Positions 43,501 to 54,840 of a DNA stretch of 64,000 nucleotides are shown one piece after another. The DNA is from Catenaria anguillulae PL171 (taxonomy: Eukaryota; Blastocladiomycota; Blastocladiomycetes; Blastocladiales; Catenariaceae), in the NCBI GenBank assembly GCA_002102555.1, contig MCFL01000019.1:405242-469241 (forward strand), given 5' to 3'. The translations under genes and the position numbers were made by a program. Each line of letters begins with the position of its first letter. Position 1 is the first letter of the stretch. A model generated the notes under the pieces. It had not been told where the DNA came from, did no database searches, and saw only the letters and a list, made by a program, of their open reading frames with translations.

Positions 43501-44333
43501 ATGCAAGTCAGTGTTCTGTCCACCATTCTCTTTGCCCTTCTCGCCACCGCTGTGCAGGTCTCAGCGTTCGACATGCCCACGCCGACGGCATTCGAGAAGA
43601 TTGACAAGACCATCATTGTCAAGGAAGGCGAGGTGTTTGACGGCAATGGCAAGCAGTTTGATTTCCGCAAGTCGGGAATGTGCCAGGGTCAAAAGGAGAC
43701 GTCGTCGGGAATGATCTTCAAGGTATTTCTTGTTGTGTATACATTCTATTCCTCGTCTCACGCCCCTCAACTCATCAACTGTGCTTTCACGAAAAGGTCA
43801 TGCCAGGCGCAACCCTCAAGAATGTGATCATTGGACCCAACCAAGCCGAAGGCGTCCACTGCCCCAAGGGCAGCTGCACCATCGACAATGTCTGGTGGGT
43901 CGACGTGTGTGAAGACGCCTTGTCCATCAAGGGCGAAAACGCTCAAGGATCACGCGTCCTCGGCGGTGGTGCGCAAAACGCTCAAGACAAGGTCATTCAG
44001 CATAACGGCAAGGGATCCGTCACCATTGACGGGTTTGTCACGCGCAATGTTGGTAAGCTGTACCGCTCGTGCGGGACGTGTGGCCCGATTCGTCGCACTG
44101 TTGCACTGCGCAATGTCAAGGCCGAGGGCAAGGCCTTGACGCTTGCGGGCATCAATCGCCAGAACGGCGATGTTGCCTCGTTCCAGGGCAAGATCGAGGT
44201 GTCGCCGCAGGTCAAGAACGTGTGTGAGGTGTTTGAGCGCAAGGGCAACAAGGGCAAACCCAAGAAGGTGGCCACGGGTGCTGGAAATGGCTGCAACTTT
44301 GCCACGGCCCAGGTTCGTCGTCTGAGCGTTTGA
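43501..44333 (+). CDS. Secreted pectate lyase, family PL3
   Basis: Two exons, 43501-43722 and 43797-44333, with a 74-nt intron at a phase-0 border, giving 252 aa, a normal PL3 length. The signal peptide is MQVSVLSTILFALLATAVQV. The right-handed beta-helix carries the PL3 blocks: FEKIDKTIIVKEGEVFDGNG, IIGPNQAEGVHCPKGSCTID, NVWWVDVCEDALSIKG (Ca-binding Asp/Glu cluster), GGGAQNAQDKVIQHNGKGSV and GKLYRSCGTCG, the last including the conserved catalytic Lys/Arg region. The enzyme cleaves de-esterified pectate by beta-elimination outside the cell, feeding on plant material. Cys pairs (GVHC/GSC, SCGTC) fit known disulfides. Family membership is secure; activity is inferred. Confidence 0.93.
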
Positions 44334-44784
44334 AGGAGTAGCGTCGTTTGTAGTCAAGTTGTGGCAGAAACCCTTTCAGTCTGAAGACTTAGTTTCTGAG
44401 CGTTTGTTTGCATCGTGAATACTCGTCACACGACAACGAGAGTCAACGGAATAGGAATCAAGAAGTTGCACAGCAGTTCAACCCAGAAAGCAGCTTAACT
44501 GAAAGAAAAGGGTAGATTAGGTGTGGATGTGAATAGGTGCCAAGAATGAATCATGGGGCGAGCACGCATCGCCAAGTGCGCCGTGAATACATAGCGGGGG
44601 AAGAGCACAGCATCGTTTAAGCTATTGGAATCCGTGTAGGGTAGTGAAGAAATGTTCAGGTAAAGACAGAGGATGGAGAGAGGAGAGAAAAAGAGGACAA
44701 ATAGAACAGGTATGTATGAAGACCAATTCACGTCGATCCCGCATTACCCGTGCCTCCTCCTCAGACTTCCACAAAACTAATGAG
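44334..44784. other. Convergent 3' region of pectate lyase and kinase genes
   Basis: 450 bases with no coding signal, between two converging stop codons. Confidence 0.45.
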
Positions 44785-47735
44785 CTATCCACGCCGTGCA
44801 TTTGCACCCACGCCAACCGCCGACGCCCACGGATTGGGCCGATCCCGATGCGACCTGTCTGGTGCATTCGCAAGCGGCGCCTCCGCCACTGGCACAGATG
44901 CCGATGAAGGCATCTCCCTCTCCCTCTCAGATGACCCACCCACATTGGCAGTGCCGATGCCACCCCACACGCCTTCGCCACTCGACACGGACGTGGTCAT
45001 GGTCACACTCGGAGCTCTGGGCAACCCGATATTTCGCGGCGGCCCCACCGCCACACGATCCGCCGACGTGCGTGCACTTGCCGGTCCACTCCCACCAGCC
45101 CCACCAGCACTCGGAGGCAGCGGCAATGGCGGCATTGGCGGCTTACTTGGCAACGAAGGGTGCGACGCTGACCCAGGGCGCGACGCCGACAAGGGCCGCG
45201 AGTCGCCTGCACTCGACATGCGCGACCGCTGGCCGGTCCCATGGCTCGGATACCCACCGCCCGTGCTACTTCGGCTCATGTCACGCGCCATGCCCGCGCC
45301 CGCAGACCCGCCACTCGCCGGCGGTTGCACGCCGTACTTGTCGAGCAATCCGCTGATCGATTCTGGCCCGTGCGCTACCGGCAACGGTCCCGGCGCCGGC
45401 CGTGGCGGCGTCGGATGATGATGTGCGGCCGGTGTCGGCGGCAACGACAAGTTGGGCCCCGGTCCCGCCCGTCGGTCAACGCTTGGCGCGCGATCACGGT
45501 CACGCGGCCCGATGCTGCCACGCGCGCCGTGGTCATCATGGCCACCGTGGTATCCAGGCCCGTCGTACCCACCGCGCTCGCGGCTGTACCCACGTGGTGG
45601 CGGGTGGGAGCTGGTTCCCCTCGGACGCATGTGTGCTGTTTGCGGGCCATGAGATGGTGGTGGTGGTGGCGGTAGCGGTGGCGGAGGTGAGCGCGCGCTG
45701 GTGTTGCGCGGGTGGTACGCATAATGGTCTGCGGGCGAACGCGACCGTCGGCGGTACTCGCGATCCCTTTCCCTGTCCCTGTCCTTGTCGCGCGTGTCAC
45801 GATATCCATCCGCCGCGCGATAACCTGAACTGCCCGACCCGTTTGCATGCGCTTGCAGCGGCGGATGACCCCCGGCTCGCTGTGCCCCATGCGACGCGTA
45901 CGGATTGGAGTGATATCCGTGGGCATGTGCTGGCGGTTGATGTGGCGGCAGCGGCTGGTGCGGACCGTTAACGTTGCGTGGCGGCGCCTGGCGAGGCGCC
46001 GGTGCATCGGACGGGCCAAGCGCGCCGTTCCTGCGGCGCGCGTCCACCTCATGAATGTCGCCTGGGAGCGGCCGAATTCGGCAGAGTTCCGTGATGGGAA
46101 CGCCCGTGGTGAAGAAGGCGTGCTTGAGGCACTCGTGTGCGGCGGGACGGCGGGTCGGTACGTGCACAAGGAGGGCGTCGATGAGCTGGATCAAGTTGTC
46201 GCGATCCTCGAGCCGCTCGGCTTTGGTTGAACTGTCAATAGCAGAGGGGTGAGACATTTGAAGACGGCACAGAGGATTCAGCGAGAAACAAGCGCGTACG
46301 ACTTGACAAACTCGGATCGCAAGTGCTGAATCAAGGACCGCGACGAGAAGTAGGGAACACGATCCACCATCTTTGCCGCGCTCCGCAGCTCGCGCTCGCC
46401 TTGCATGATCTCGTCCAAATCTGGGTCAGTGGGTGCCCCGCAAAACTCGTAAATGAGCTTGAGCTGGCCAATTTCGCCCGTGACTTCATCCTTTCCAGCC
46501 GTGTGGTCCTGACCAGGGAAGAGCGGTTTGCGAGTAATCATTTCGGCGAGAATGCAACTGAAATAAAGTCGGCGGCAGTGGATGAGCAACAGAGTCTACG
46601 CAGGACATGGACGGAAATTGAAGGCTGTATACCCAAATGCCCACATGTCGATCGCGACCGTATACCTGCGAATCCCCAATAACAATTCTGGCGCACGGTA
46701 CCAACGAGTCACGACGACTGCCGTCATTTCCGGTCGTCGGACAGGCTCGAATTGACGCGCAAGGCCAAAGTCAGCGATGCGGAGCTCGCCGCGGTTGTTG
46801 AGCAGAATGTTGGCCGCTGCAGTTCATGGAACGTTAGACACTGCACTGAGCGGATGAGCAACAAGCAGCGGGTTGCTCGAGACGGACGCACATTTGAGGT
46901 CGCGATGGATAATGTTGTTGTAGTGGAGGTAGTGCAGACCGTCAAGGAGCTGCTGCATGTAGGCTTTGATGGTGCCCATGTCGAGGATAACGCGCGGGTC
47001 GTCAAGAATGCTGGAATAGAAGAGCAAGCGGTCAATGCGATGCGAGCTGGTACGTGCAGCGTGTCAAGTACGTGGGGAGCGACGGACCCGCAAAGATCGC
47101 CCTCCATGTAGGGAAACACGAGGTAGATTTCGGGTTTGTCGTTCTGATGTGTGCCTTGAGAGTGGACATCAATATCAGCGTGTCAGAGCCAGATCAAGCA
47201 CGTTGTGTGGAGAAGGAGGAAAATATGCAAAAGGGGACAAACCAAATGCTTCGACTGCCATGTCAATCACGCTGATAATGTTGGGGTGCTTGAGCTGCTT
47301 GAGAAGCTTGATTTCGCGAACGGCTGTAAAGGGGAACTGCGTTCAACAAAGTCACTTGGTGAGGTCAACATTGATCAAACAGACAGCATCAGCAAGAGGC
47401 TAGGTACGTACGTCAGTGCGTTCCCATCGCCCCTCCTTGTCACACACCTCCATCCGAATCTTCTTCAGGGCTACGAACTCCTTGGTCGATCGGCGAACCG
47501 CCTTGTGTACTTCACTAAACATGGCAACAACAACCACAACAATCGAGGATCGAGAATCAGCCACGCTGTTTAACCTGCTCGGCGGAACGGAACAGGCACC
47601 CAATAGGGATGAACAGGGCCGAGCGAGAACTTACCCAAACGTTCCCTCGCCCACGCGGTCGAGCTTGGAGTACTCTTCGGCGTACCGGGACACGCCCGGT
47701 ATACTCTTGAGCCGATTGGACAAGGATTTTATCAT
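44785..47735 (-). CDS. CDK9/Bur1-like protein kinase with Arg/Ser-rich tail
   Basis: Eight exons: 47735-47635, 47514-47412, 47336-47243, 47154-47088, 47010-46892, 46816-46633, 46557-46300 and 46231-44785, giving 790 aa. Kinase motifs: GEGTFGEVHKAV (Gly loop), FVALKKIRM (Lys), [20 protein letters not shown] (PSTAIRE-like helix), IIHRDLKSANILL (catalytic loop), DFGLAR and [12 protein letters not shown] (activation segment with the T-loop Thr nearby). The TAVREI helix and KEG..FP context place it with CDK9/Bur1 and CDK12 rather than cell-cycle CDKs; such kinases phosphorylate RNA polymerase II. Compared with the usual KEGFPIT, six residues (RWERTD) are inserted before FPFT. The 440-residue tail is Pro/Gly-rich with RS/RD repeats ([15 protein letters not shown]), as in CDK12. 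CDK9 versus CDK12 is unsettled. Confidence 0.87.
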
Positions 47736-48750
47736 GGTAGTCGGTTAGAGGCCGCGGGGTGAGACGGGCGCGATAGTTGGCGGTCGTCCACGTCCAAGAT
47801 TCAAACTGCTGGAGCTGCGTGGTGAGCCGTGGATGTAGTGTCGAACACGTTTTCGAGCCGACTGGGCACCCGACAGTTGCGGCGAGAGCCACAGGGTGCA
47901 ACGAGGACGATTGCGAAGTGAAAACACTTGGATACGCTTGTCCGTTGAACCGACAAGTATACACAACGGGGCCGCTGTTGCCAAATGGAGACAACCAAAT
48001 GGGGGCCAAGCGTGAGTGAGAGGAGAGAGGGGCAAGGGGCTACACTCCAGGGGGCAATGGGCAATGGCACGCGGCGATGGCGGGCACTTTGGGATAAAGT
48101 GTGGTATCGGCGTCAATGGGTCGAGCAAGTGCGTTGCATGGAGTAGCCGGCGGCGGTTACTGGTGGCCGAGCATTATCCAGTGGCCATGATATTTATTCG
48201 GCACGCATTGCACTCGATACGGTAATGAAAGTTGGATCGTTCTTTCAATCAAGGATCCTCCCTATCATTGCCGCACGTGACCCGTTCGCGTGCGGTGCCA
48301 TGTTCAAGTTGGAACACCCGACCCCGGCGATGCAATGGACAGGCAGGCGAGACGGCAGCAAACACTTCTCACTGAGTTGTAGACAAAAACAACAGCCGTC
48401 GTACACCTACCCAGTGTTGGACAACATGCAAAGCGCCAGCTCAATATCGCGATTTTTACTTGGCTGGGGCACTGCCGAAATATTTCACGGCTCACCACTC
48501 TCGATCCTCCTCCAGTCCAAAGCTCGCCGAGTCCGTCATCCTTGGTCCATGAGCCCAGCAGAGCGTGCTCTTTTCTTTGACAAATGACATTCAATTCCAT
48601 GCATGAGAACGACACCCTATCCTGAGCGTTTCGGATGTCAATACACGCAAATTGTTGGCCCTTCCCACGCAACACGCGCGATGTGAATGTGGCCACTGCA
48701 GTGACAGTTGCCAGTTATCGACAATGTACAAGTTGGTCGATGTATTCGTC
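47736..48750. other. 1 kb intergenic region, kinase promoter
   Basis: Lies between the kinase start and the 3' end of the next minus-strand gene. No frame here is protein-like. Confidence 0.4.
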
Positions 48751-50047
48751 TCATTGATGGACCCGCTCCACATGTTCCTCCGTCACAGCAACCACTGTCG
48801 CCAAAACCATCCCGCTCCCCTCGGCTTGGATACCACTGTGACCATTTGCGTCGCTCAGCAATTCGATGGAATCTTCGACATTTGGGTCGTTGCGCTTAGT
48901 TCCTATCGGTGTCGGTCCAGCGGGAGCTGGATGTGTCGTATTGGGCGTTGGCGATTGTGGGAACAGCGGCGGCCGGATCCCCAGGCCTGCTTGCGATAAG
49001 GTGAGGTGCAAGACAAAGATCATCTATGCATGTTCAAGTGGGTGGTGAGTCTGCTGGAACTCACTTGCGCGACAATATGGTGAATGAATTGAGTGTTGCT
49101 CTGCTCGCATACATACTTGCAATGCGAACAGGAGCCAAGCCGCCCACCGTGTCCGAATCATTATTGTTGTTGACCAAATGGCGATTCCCGGAATGACCAG
49201 CGCCATGGCGGCATACAATGACAGGTAAGCCTTGAGTAATTTCCGTTGTTGCTCATGTTGCTCTTCGACATTCAGCTAAATATTTACATCAGGTCCAATC
49301 TGCTGTTCATTCCGCTTCACGTCGGTACACATATTCGCAAGACGGCGATACCTCACGAGCTGGTGATCGATACACTACTGTCCGTGCAGACAACATGCCC
49401 AACAAGAGTGCCAAGCACCCAGCGTCCATGTACGCAATGGCGGCGACGGCCTTTGAAATGGCTGTCAGTTGCATCCCAGTCGACGCGTACAGAATACATG
49501 TGAGTGCAAGTTGTGCTGTGAGGTGGCCAGCGAGGATGCCTGGATTCATGGTTGTCATGATGTTACGCATCCATTCGATTGCCTCAAATGTTTCGGGTTG
49601 TTCCGAGTGCTGTGTGATCGGGGCTCTACATGTACACGAATCAGTGGTTGGGTGTCGACAAAGCCTCCCGTCATGTTCACACTGACCGCATCGCGTCCTC
49701 CTTGGACGCAGAGTGTACGTGAAACCAAGATGCGCGAAACGAGAGTACATAGGTAGTAGGTCATGGCGAGGCATGTGAAAACTGAGGAGAAGCACCAATG
49801 ATGCAAAACAGATAGAAAAGTTCACACCCACACCCGTTCCCCACGCCACGACTCACCACGCTTCTGCATTGCCGAGAATCGTGCCCAACACCTTGCGTCT
49901 GCATCCGCTCGTGTGCTTGCACCTCGTCAAGTCGGACAGGACCCGTCGACGTGTCGCGTCCTCCTTGGTGGGAAGAAGGAGAAGCATATCGCAAGAAGCA
50001 AGAATCGCGATGAACAAGTATTGCATGTAAAACAGAACACGGAACAT
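48751..50047 (-). CDS. Incomplete polytopic membrane protein, receptor-like
   Basis: Four 3' exons fit together: 49781-49630, 49582-49352, 49275-49117 and 49023-48751, each with GT..AG introns of 47, 76 and 93 nt and matching phases. A fifth stretch upstream, 50047-49857 (YMQYLFIAILASCDMLLLLP), is clearly membrane-like and ends at a GTGAGT donor, but in phase 2 where phase 1 is needed. Helices: that one, FTCLAMTYYLCTLVSRILV, LAGHLTAQLALTCILYASTG, AVAAIAYMDAGCLALLLGML, LYAAMALVIPGIAIWSTTIM and AAWLLFALQMIFVLHLTL, so six of a possible seven. The tail is Pro/Ser-rich. The first helix would lie inside the neighbouring gene's 3' end, so either an exon is mis-modelled or the gene is 5'-truncated and frameshifted. 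Family unknown. Confidence 0.45.
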
Positions 50048-50053
50048 GCACAC

Positions 50054-52024
50054 TCACACGGCCACACGGACGTGCGCCAACACAACCCCATCAACGACAT
50101 CCACGACGCCTGGAAACACACTCTCCCTGACCCTCTCGTCCACCCTCCCGGTTTCCGCCCGCCTGGCCAAACTCGCGCGGCCAAGTTCCTCAGCAACCTT
50201 AGCCACCTTGGCATCCACCAGCTGGCCCACACTCGCTTCGGTCAGCACCGCAAACGGCCGTAAGCTCTTGATCCTGACAAACGCCACAATGGCGGCGGCG
50301 GCCACCTTAACCCTGTCCTGATCGCTCTGCGCATCCGCCGCCAGCGTGGGCACCACAACGTCGCGCACAAACTGGGCGTCTGCAGGCGTCCCACCTGCCG
50401 CCAGGCCAACGTCACGCGTGTCACTCGCAAGCCGCGCGTACCACTCGACCATGCCGCGGGGACTCGCGCGCGCGTCAGCGGGAGCAACGCGCGCCAATCC
50501 ATCAATAGCACCGACAACCCATTGGCCCACGAGCGCCAGAGGCAACCCACGCGCACGTGCGACTGCACGCGCAAAATCCAACACACTGACCCATCCATCG
50601 ACGAGATCTTGCAGCGACAAGTGTGCGGCCAGGTCGCCAGACAAGCCCACGAATGCGCGCGTGGGGACGTGGTTGAGTGACGGGCTGGTGAGCAGGCGGA
50701 CAAGTGGAGTGGCCAAGTGCGAGGGAAGCGCGACGGGTGTCGAGTCGACGTGTAGGAGCGTGTCGGCGGCAACCGTGGGAACATGCGCGGGCGATGGGGA
50801 TGAGACAGATGATTCGAGTGTTTGCGTTGTCAGAATCAAGTTTGTGTTTGCCGCGGGTGGGGTGAGCAGGTGCGAGGGGGGTCTGCGTGCTGCAGGCACC
50901 ACGAGTTGCGGAGGTTGCGGCTGGCCGACCGAGGCCAGCGGTTTGTGTTGAGTAGACGAGGACGGCGGCTGTGCAGTGGCTGCGGGAGGCGACAGCATTT
51001 GGGAAGATGCCGACCCAGGCGACGAGGACGACGAGTGGGCGTGTGTTGCGGCCGTGAGTTTGGCATAGGCCGAGTTGCTACTTGCCCGTCGCACGTTGGA
51101 TGCGCGTTTGCGGCGAATGATGAAAAAGGCGGTAGCTGCAACCAGGACCAGGACACCTGCGGCAAGAGCAATCCAGGCATACACTGGCAAGCGTGACGCG
51201 GAGGATTCGTCGCTGGGTGTGGTTGAACCGAGGGTGGGCATACCAGAGCTTGCTCTGGCCATAACTTGCATGATGGACCTGATGGAAGCCGGCTCGCCGT
51301 AGCAGTTTCTGGGAATGGAACAGTCGGGAGCGGGCCTGATGTTGAGGACGAAACATGAAACGGCGGGACTTGACGGCGACTTGGTGCATCCGATCAAGGA
51401 GCCGGCCAAGTCTGCGGGGAGCGACTGCTTGAAGGGCTGCCCAGGTACCGTGACCGTGTTGCACGGGTGCGCTGGGTCGACGAGTGCCGGATTGGAGACT
51501 TTTGCAATGAGTGTGTTGGGTGGTGCAGAGGCATTTACTGGCGTGTAATTGACGCCGACAACTTCCGAATGGTAAATGTAGACAAATTGTCGTGGGACTC
51601 GTGCTTGGACGGTTGTTGTCTGGGGCGCTGAGCCAGTGCCAGTGCCGCCACCGCCACCGGGGATTTGGCCCTGGGGAAAGCGGCGACGCAAGCGGCCGCC
51701 ATTGTTGGTTGTGCTTGAACTGGCGTCCGAGGCCGAGCCCGAGCCCGAACCGGAAGAAGAAGAAGGCTGCGAGACCTGGACGAGCGGGCTGACCAAGTCG
51801 GAGCCGAGTGGGAACACAATGGCGCCCGAGAAGGTGTGGGCCTTGAACCAGGTGGCGTTGGGCTCGACGAACGAGTTGCGCAGGTCAACGAGTTGAGCCA
51901 AGAGGGATTCGCTTGCGCCCGAGGCGGAGACGACTGGGGAGGAGGAGATGGCCGCGGGCCAGTGCTTGGTGACGAGGTCGTAGAGGGAGGCCGAGGGGCA
52001 CTGTTGTTGGGAAGTGGACGCCAT
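50054..52024 (-). CDS. Single-pass membrane protein with Ser-rich ectodomain
   Basis: One exon, 656 aa from ATG 52024 (an earlier in-frame ATG at 52159 adds a His/Pro-rich leader). The N-terminal 290 residues hold Cys residues (HPCNTVTVPGQPF; GSLIGCTKSPSS; PDCSIPRNCYGEP) and Ser/Gly-rich stretches, fitting an extracellular, glycosylated region. One membrane helix follows (AWIALAAGVLVLVAATAFFI) with a basic stop-transfer RRKR. The cytosolic part is disordered, then ends in a compact helical domain of about 200 residues (LQDLVDGWVSVLDFARAVAR; VKVAAAAIVAFVRIKSLRPF). No signal peptide is obvious at either ATG, so a missed 5' exon is possible. The overall plan resembles wall-sensor proteins such as WSC/Mid2, but no WSC Cys pattern is present. 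Stop TGA 50056-50054. Confidence 0.65.
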   Translation of the reverse strand: MASTSQQQCPSASLYDLVTKHWPAAISSSPVVSASGASESLLAQLVDLRNSFVEPNATWFKAHTFSGAIVFPLGSDLVSPLVQVSQPSSSSGSGSGSASDASSSTTNNGGRLRRRFPQGQIPGGGGGTGTGSAPQTTTVQARVPRQFVYIYHSEVVGVNYTPVNASAPPNTLIAKVSNPALVDPAHPCNTVTVPGQPFKQSLPADLAGSLIGCTKSPSSPAVSCFVLNIRPAPDCSIPRNCYGEPASIRSIMQVMARASSGMPTLGSTTPSDESSASRLPVYAWIALAAGVLVLVAATAFFIIRRKRASNVRRASSNSAYAKLTAATHAHSSSSSPGSASSQMLSPPAATAQPPSSSTQHKPLASVGQPQPPQLVVPAARRPPSHLLTPPAANTNLILTTQTLESSVSSPSPAHVPTVAADTLLHVDSTPVALPSHLATPLVRLLTSPSLNHVPTRAFVGLSGDLAAHLSLQDLVDGWVSVLDFARAVARARGLPLALVGQWVVGAIDGLARVAPADARASPRGMVEWYARLASDTRDVGLAAGGTPADAQFVRDVVVPTLAADAQSDQDRVKVAAAAIVAFVRIKSLRPFAVLTEASVGQLVDAKVAKVAEELGRASLARRAETGRVDERVRESVFPGVVDVVDGVVLAHVRVAV

Positions 52025-52777
52025 GCTATGCAGTGCTGTGCTGTACCGTGCTGTGCTAAGGTGGGCTGGAGACAGAGGTAAGTGTGTTCGAATTGTCGTA
52101 GAATGGAGCGTATCAACAGCATCAGGCAATTGAGGATGCGGATGCGGATGTGGATGCGACATACTGTACACAGCGCTGGTCAAGTCGAGTGGAATGGAAT
52201 GCGGTGCCTGGGCCTTGATGGCCTTTGCCGCAATCACGTGCCGCACCGCAGTCGGCTGATCAAGCGTTGGTGATCAGATGATGAGTGATCGCTGTCGGCA
52301 CTCGTTTAACGGTGCGGTGCGATGCGGCTGACCGCTTCACGTCAAGAGCGTTATATTAACGTCCAGACCCTGCCCTGTGGGTCGCACGTAGAATTGAATT
52401 TGAACACGGGCTCCTTGAATTGCATGTGATTGTGATTCAGTGCCGATGAGCGCTCGGACCCGCCACTTTTGCCAACTGAACCAGCAATGACTCCGAGTCG
52501 GGCGACTCGTCCTCGTCCTCGTCCTCGTCCTCACGGCGTGGAGGTGCGCTGATTTGGCCCCGCGTGAGAGCACGTGACACGCTGTCATGTCTGTATGTAC
52601 GGGTCGAGTCGTTTGATGAACTGTTTCATCCCCCATCCCATCCCATCGCAACTTCATGGCATTCGCCCAGCTCAATCGCTCAACTAACGGACGTTGTGTC
52701 GCTGCTCCTCTAAAAGGCTACGGATTTCCCTGCACGGTTGCATCCGACGTCCGACGACCCCATTCCACTTATCAACC
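52025..52777. promoter_or_regulatory. Divergent promoter region of membrane-protein gene and lysyl-tRNA synthetase
   Basis: 750 bases. It includes a tandem GTGCTGT/GTACCGT stretch at about 52030-52060 and a (GTCCTC)4 hexamer repeat at 52509-52532. No specific element was named. Confidence 0.4.
52509..52532 (+). repeat. (GTCCTC)4 tandem repeat
   Basis: Four perfect hexamers, non-coding, upstream of the lysyl-tRNA synthetase gene. Confidence 0.8.
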
Positions 52778-54592
<1,815 letters not shown>

Positions 54593-54840
54593 AGGACTTG
54601 TGTGTGTCGCTTGTAGTCCACCGTCTCGTGTATTTGTTCCTTGTCGTGCTTGCATCCTTTTCCTGTTTTTGATCATGTTTTTACTCGTTTGATACAAAGT
54701 ATTCCTAGCGGGTGAAATGTGTTGACAATGAATGTCGAAACTACCTATCAAGACTTGGCGTCTCTTGGCTCCTTGGGTTTCCCAAGTGAATGAATGATAC
54801 AGAAGCAAAACAAAGACACTAAAACACGTTTCGTGCCCGC
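54593..54840. other. Convergent 3' region
   Basis: About 250 bases between the stops of lysyl-tRNA synthetase and the HPC2-like gene; T-rich on the plus strand. Confidence 0.5.

Noticed and set aside
50054-50056. TGA recoded as an amino acid to fuse the two neighbouring membrane-protein genes
   Set aside because: The reductase-region and other conserved genes use standard stops, and TGA serves as a normal terminator elsewhere (for example PL3 at 44331-44333). Splice-donor overlap explains the in-frame TGA better.
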